A program made the position numbers and the translations under genes. Positions 61,239 through 64,000 of a stretch of DNA of 64,000 nt are shown in pieces. Source of the DNA: Microbacteriaceae bacterium PS02068 (GTDB lineage: Bacteria > Actinomycetota > Actinomycetes > Actinomycetales > Microbacteriaceae); NCBI GenBank assembly GCA_029959325.1, contig JASCPF010000005.1:36449-100448 (forward strand), written 5' to 3'. Numbering within the stretch: the stretch's first letter is position 1; the number at the start of each line of letters is the position of its first letter. The notes beneath the pieces were generated by a model. That model did not search any database, was not told the DNA's origin, and saw only the letters and a list, made by a program, of their open reading frames with translations.

Positions 61239-62024
61239 GTGAGCCAGTATCCGTGGTTTGACTTCGACCAGGTGGACTTCGTCACCTCGGACCAGCACTT
61301 CAGCCACGCACGGATCAGCGAACTCGCCGACCGCCCGTTCGCGACCGTGGAAGAGATGAACGCGGAGCTGGTGCGACGGTGGAACGAGGTCGTGGGACCG
61401 GACGACATCGTCCTTCATCTCGGTGACCTCGCGCTCGGACCGATCGAGGAATCTGTCGGGCTGACCGAGCACCTGAACGGGCGACGATTTCTCGTGCCCG
61501 GCAACCACGACCGAGTTTCGCCGGCAACACAGTCAAGGCGCGCGATCGAACGATTCGCCCCGCTGTACGAGGCGGCCGGGTGGAGCATACTCCCCGAGGT
61601 CATCGAGGGCACCCGCCGCGGGTACCGGATCCTGGCATCCCACTATCCCTACAGCGGCGACTCGCACGGCACCGACCGGCATACGACGCACCGCCCACGC
61701 GGCGACGAGGGCGTTCCGCTGCTGCACGGTCACACGCATGCCCGCGATCACGGCCCCCACGGGCACGAGTTCCACGTCGGCGTCGACGCCCACGACTTCA
61801 CGCCCATCCGCTTCACCGTCATCGACGAATGGATCCGCAGCCTGCCGGACATCGAGACACGACTGCAGGCCGCAACTCGGGAAGCGCGCACCGTGCTCGC
61901 CGATATCGTCGGCGGCGAAACCCCGGGCTCGGACGCGCTGTTCTACACACAGGGATACAACGAGCTCGTCATCGTTCTCGAGGAGCTTCTCGCCGCGCTC
62001 CCTCCCGACGAGGCGGACGGGTAG
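61239..62024 (+). CDS. Metallophosphoesterase
   Basis: This 261-residue calcineurin-like phosphoesterase has all metal-binding blocks: SDQHFSHARI (DxH), HLGDLA (GD), PGNHDR (GNH) and the late LLHGHTHARDHGPHG (GHxH). The GTG start at 61239 follows GAAGGAGG. Its C terminus (about 60 residues, LQAATREARTVLADIV) is extra to the core. Its substrate could be a nucleic acid, a phosphoprotein or a nucleotide. It is convergent with the gene at 61969-62424 (56-base overlap). Confidence 0.88.
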   Translation: MSQYPWFDFDQVDFVTSDQHFSHARISELADRPFATVEEMNAELVRRWNEVVGPDDIVLHLGDLALGPIEESVGLTEHLNGRRFLVPGNHDRVSPATQSRRAIERFAPLYEAAGWSILPEVIEGTRRGYRILASHYPYSGDSHGTDRHTTHRPRGDEGVPLLHGHTHARDHGPHGHEFHVGVDAHDFTPIRFTVIDEWIRSLPDIETRLQAATREARTVLADIVGGETPGSDALFYTQGYNELVIVLEELLAALPPDEADG

Positions 62025-62424
62025 CCGGGAACAGGTCGCCGTTCGCGGTGGGGCCGGATCGGAGAGTGCGCGTCTCGGTCCGGTAGCGCACCCATCCCTG
62101 CCTTCGCCAATGCACCATCACGAGGCTCCGGACTGCGCGTGACGACCACGCCTCCTCGTGGTCGGCGTAGTCGGGGTCTTGTGCGGCGAGCTCGGTGAAC
62201 AGCTCGCGGAACGTCGGCGGTTCGCCGTGCTCGCGGGTGTACCGGTGGATGATCTTCACAGCGCGACGCGCCCAGCTCGGCGCGCTCTTCGCTGACGTGA
62301 GCTCGGTGAACAGCGGCGCCAGGTGAGGTGCCGACCACGGCTTTTCGGTCCACCCGGAGTTGTTCCACTGCATCGTGTCGGGCTGGAGGACCGGCTCGCC
62401 ATCCTCGGTAGAGCCGGGGCTCAC
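61969..62424 (-). CDS. Hypothetical protein, three-gene unit
   Basis: This 151-residue protein contains WARRAVKIIHRYTREHGEPP, then TFRELFTELAAQDPDY and WRRQGWVRYRTETRTLRSGP. The central part looks like a helix-turn-helix-type helical bundle (TFRELF...HEEAWSSRAVRSL). I recognise no family. It overlaps the small protein upstream by 4 bases and the convergent phosphoesterase by 56 bases. Confidence 0.6.
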   Translation of the reverse strand: MSPGSTEDGEPVLQPDTMQWNNSGWTEKPWSAPHLAPLFTELTSAKSAPSWARRAVKIIHRYTREHGEPPTFRELFTELAAQDPDYADHEEAWSSRAVRSLVMVHWRRQGWVRYRTETRTLRSGPTANGDLFPATRPPRREGARREAPRER

Positions 62425-62615
62425 CGCCGCGCCTCGGGGTCGACGGACGCGCGCAGTGAACCAGCGGGCGTGGTCGGCGGGGAGCTGAGCTCAGTCTGTG
62501 ACCCGGCGTCCTCCGTCACGGCCATCAGCGCCGCGGTGTACTTCTCCCCTGTCACCTTCATGCGCTCCCGTGCTGCCCGTTGCAGACGACTGGAGGTCCG
62601 CTTCTTCTCGGTCAT
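62421..62615 (-). CDS. Small hypothetical protein (64 residues)
   Basis: This short protein opens MTEKKRTSSRLQRAARERMK, so it is strongly basic for about 25 residues, then helical (YTAALMAVTED) and ends in a flexible tail. It overlaps the upstream multi-HTH gene and the downstream gene by 4 bases each, which supports translation as part of the same unit. A nucleic-acid-binding or ribbon-like accessory role is possible. Confidence 0.55.
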   Translation of the reverse strand: MTEKKRTSSRLQRAARERMKVTGEKYTAALMAVTEDAGSQTELSSPPTTPAGSLRASVDPEARR

Positions 62616-63913
62616 GATGCCTTCTTCTCTTCGGTAGGTGATGTGGTCTGGGTATGGGGGTCGGCGGCGAGGGCGCGATGGAGCTCGCGAGCGAGCCGTT
62701 CGCCGAGTGGGGTGAGGCGCATCGGCCTGTTGCGTGCCGCGGCAACGAACAGGCCCCCGCCGACGTCGGCGCCGAGGCTTGCGAGCTGGGCGCTCAGTGA
62801 GCTTTGGGTCGTGCGGATGGTCGCCGCGGCGGCGCGCACGTTGTCGTGCTGTGTGGCGATGAGGAATCGGCGCGCGCGTTCGATGGGGTGGCGGCCGACG
62901 AGGGCGCGCTGGAGGAGCCGTGACCGGCCGGCCAGTGGGTGAGGGGTGCGGTCGTGTGGGCCGGGTCGCATCGTGATGCCTGCCGCTTGGATGCGGTGCG
63001 CGATCGTGGGAGCGCTGCAGCCGACGAGCGCCGCGATCTGTCGCAGCGTCATCCCTTCCTTCTCGTACCGCTCGCGCAGCCAAGCCTCGTCGATGACGAA
63101 CGTGGTGGGCCGTCCGCGGCGGAGGGTGCTGTTGCCGTCGGCGAGCACACGCGACACCGTCTGCCGCGATACTCCCGTCCGCCGTGCGAGCTCATAGGTG
63201 GTCGCGCCCTCACCGTATTGGGCGATGAGTTCGCGGCTGCGAGATGGTGTGTCGAGTGCGCCACGGACGGGTCTGGCCGTCGCCCACTCACCGACGGGGT
63301 CGCTGCGGACGGCGGGTTCGATGTGCGTCGACAGCGGGGGCGCCCAGCTGAGTGGCTCGTCGATCCCTCGGCGGAGCAGGAAGGCGCGGCCGATATCGTT
63401 CAGCTCGCGGCGCACGGTGTCCGGCAGCGTCTTCGTGAACGTCGTGACCGTCCGCGGAGATATCCCGGCCGCGTCCCATGCTTCCGGTGCGCGTCGCATC
63501 GAGTTGCCGGTGATGGCCCGGTAGAGGTGGGCGCGCGCATGGCGGTGTCGGGCGCCGGAGCCGGGTTGGACATTCAGTCGGGCGCACAGCTGCTGCCATT
63601 CCTCTTCGGGAAGGAGTTCAGTGCAGTCGAGTCTGCGGCGGCGTGCGTAGTCGATCGGTGTCTCGTGGCTGTCGAGGTAGGCGGCGAGGTTGAGGATCGC
63701 CGCGAGGGCGGGCGTCTCCGCGCCCGGCCTCCCGAACTCGCGCATCACATGAGTGACCTGACGAATGGGCGCCGTCGAGTCCAGGAGGGCGAGGGCAGCG
63801 GAGTGGGTCAGCCGTGTGCCGGTGAACACGACGGCCGCGGCCAGCGCGGAGGCGGCGACGTCGCCGTTGATGCGGCGTGGGGTGAGCGCGTTCGTCCATT
63901 CATCCCAGAGTTG
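62612..63913 (-). CDS. Multi-HTH DNA-binding protein, 5' end lost in poly-G
   Basis: The frame is open from the stop at 62612 to the poly-G tract, so the true start is unknown. An internal GTG at 63829 gives 405 residues, but the frame reads sensibly upstream (LWDEWTNALTPRRINGDV). It holds a helical N-terminal region (RRRLDCTELLPEEEWQQL), an HTH at TTYELARRTGVSRQTVSRVL, a second HTH at MTLRQIAALVGCSAPTIAHR, and a LysR-like HTH near the C terminus (RAAAATIRTTQSSLSAQLAS). It is probably a regulator or mobile-element protein. Confidence 0.72.
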   Translation of the reverse strand, partial: QLWDEWTNALTPRRINGDVAASALAAAVVFTGTRLTHSAALALLDSTAPIRQVTHVMREFGRPGAETPALAAILNLAAYLDSHETPIDYARRRRLDCTELLPEEEWQQLCARLNVQPGSGARHRHARAHLYRAITGNSMRRAPEAWDAAGISPRTVTTFTKTLPDTVRRELNDIGRAFLLRRGIDEPLSWAPPLSTHIEPAVRSDPVGEWATARPVRGALDTPSRSRELIAQYGEGATTYELARRTGVSRQTVSRVLADGNSTLRRGRPTTFVIDEAWLRERYEKEGMTLRQIAALVGCSAPTIAHRIQAAGITMRPGPHDRTPHPLAGRSRLLQRALVGRHPIERARRFLIATQHDNVRAAAATIRTTQSSLSAQLASLGADVGGGLFVAAARNRPMRLTPLGERLARELHRALAADPHTQTTSPTEEKKAS

Positions 63914-63914
63914 T

Positions 63915-64000
<86 letters not shown>

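Overview
The window is high-GC DNA with dense, overlapping operons and many GTG starts. The protein families point to a Gram-positive actinobacterium, most likely Microbacteriaceae (Microbacterium-like). It reads as ordinary chromosome at the left joined to a mosaic of metal-resistance and mobile modules. The right end runs into a poly-G tract that is almost certainly a sequencing artefact.

1-12.5 kb: housekeeping and catabolic genes. These are a 5'-cut alpha/beta hydrolase, several medium-chain (MDR) oxidoreductases, and an SDR / enoyl-CoA hydratase / acyl-CoA synthetase operon facing a quinone-oxidoreductase gene and its TetR regulator. A DGPF (YCII) protein plus ECF42-like sigma factor, a GlxA-type AraC regulator and an epoxide-hydrolase-like enzyme follow.

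12.6-21.4 kb: a block bracketed by two direct 99-bp repeats (about 77% identical, TGTAGG...CCTACA ends). It holds a seven-gene operon (MFS pump, carboxymuconolactone decarboxylase-like protein, two aldo/keto reductases, FMN-binding lipoprotein, NmrA-like oxidoreductase, NTF2-like protein), an NTF2-like/alcohol dehydrogenase pair and a divergent MmyB-type XRE regulator. A near-identical 22-bp box lies before both transcription units. A cupin gene next to the regulator is cut off at the right-hand repeat.

21.5-52.3 kb: a large copper island. It has two multicopper oxidases (one fused to a DUF4396-type membrane domain), two copper-type P1B ATPases (CPD and CPC), a CopZ-like chaperone, a YHS protein, CsoR, DUF305 and Asp-box lipoproteins, and a CcdA/TlpA/ResB/CcsB extracytoplasmic maturation set. 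It also carries its own lgt and a frameshifted lnt, phosphoketolase, a truncated type II GAPDH, an AarF kinase, and three small membrane proteins that share the C-terminal tail SL(L/I)(V/L)LSISRT. CsoR-like boxes lie at three control points: the divergent promoter at 30.4 kb, the DUF4396-oxidase promoter at 40.9 kb and the csoR promoter at 49.5 kb. I infer that the island exports and oxidises copper, matures the surface proteins that do so, and bypasses copper-sensitive glycolysis.

52.3-57.5 kb: a CmtR-like repressor with an SPC-type P1B ATPase (cadmium/lead type), then a mercury module: MerR, MerA, a MerB remnant and a small MerT-like protein.

57.5-60.2 kb: a mobility module with a protein carrying twelve CxxC knuckles and a degenerate tyrosine-recombinase-like end, an XRE protein and a truncated tyrosine recombinase, abutting a truncated, frameshifted response regulator. 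60.7-63.9 kb holds a small unknown protein, a metallophosphoesterase and a three-gene unit with a multi-HTH protein. No rRNA, tRNA or CRISPR array was recognised.
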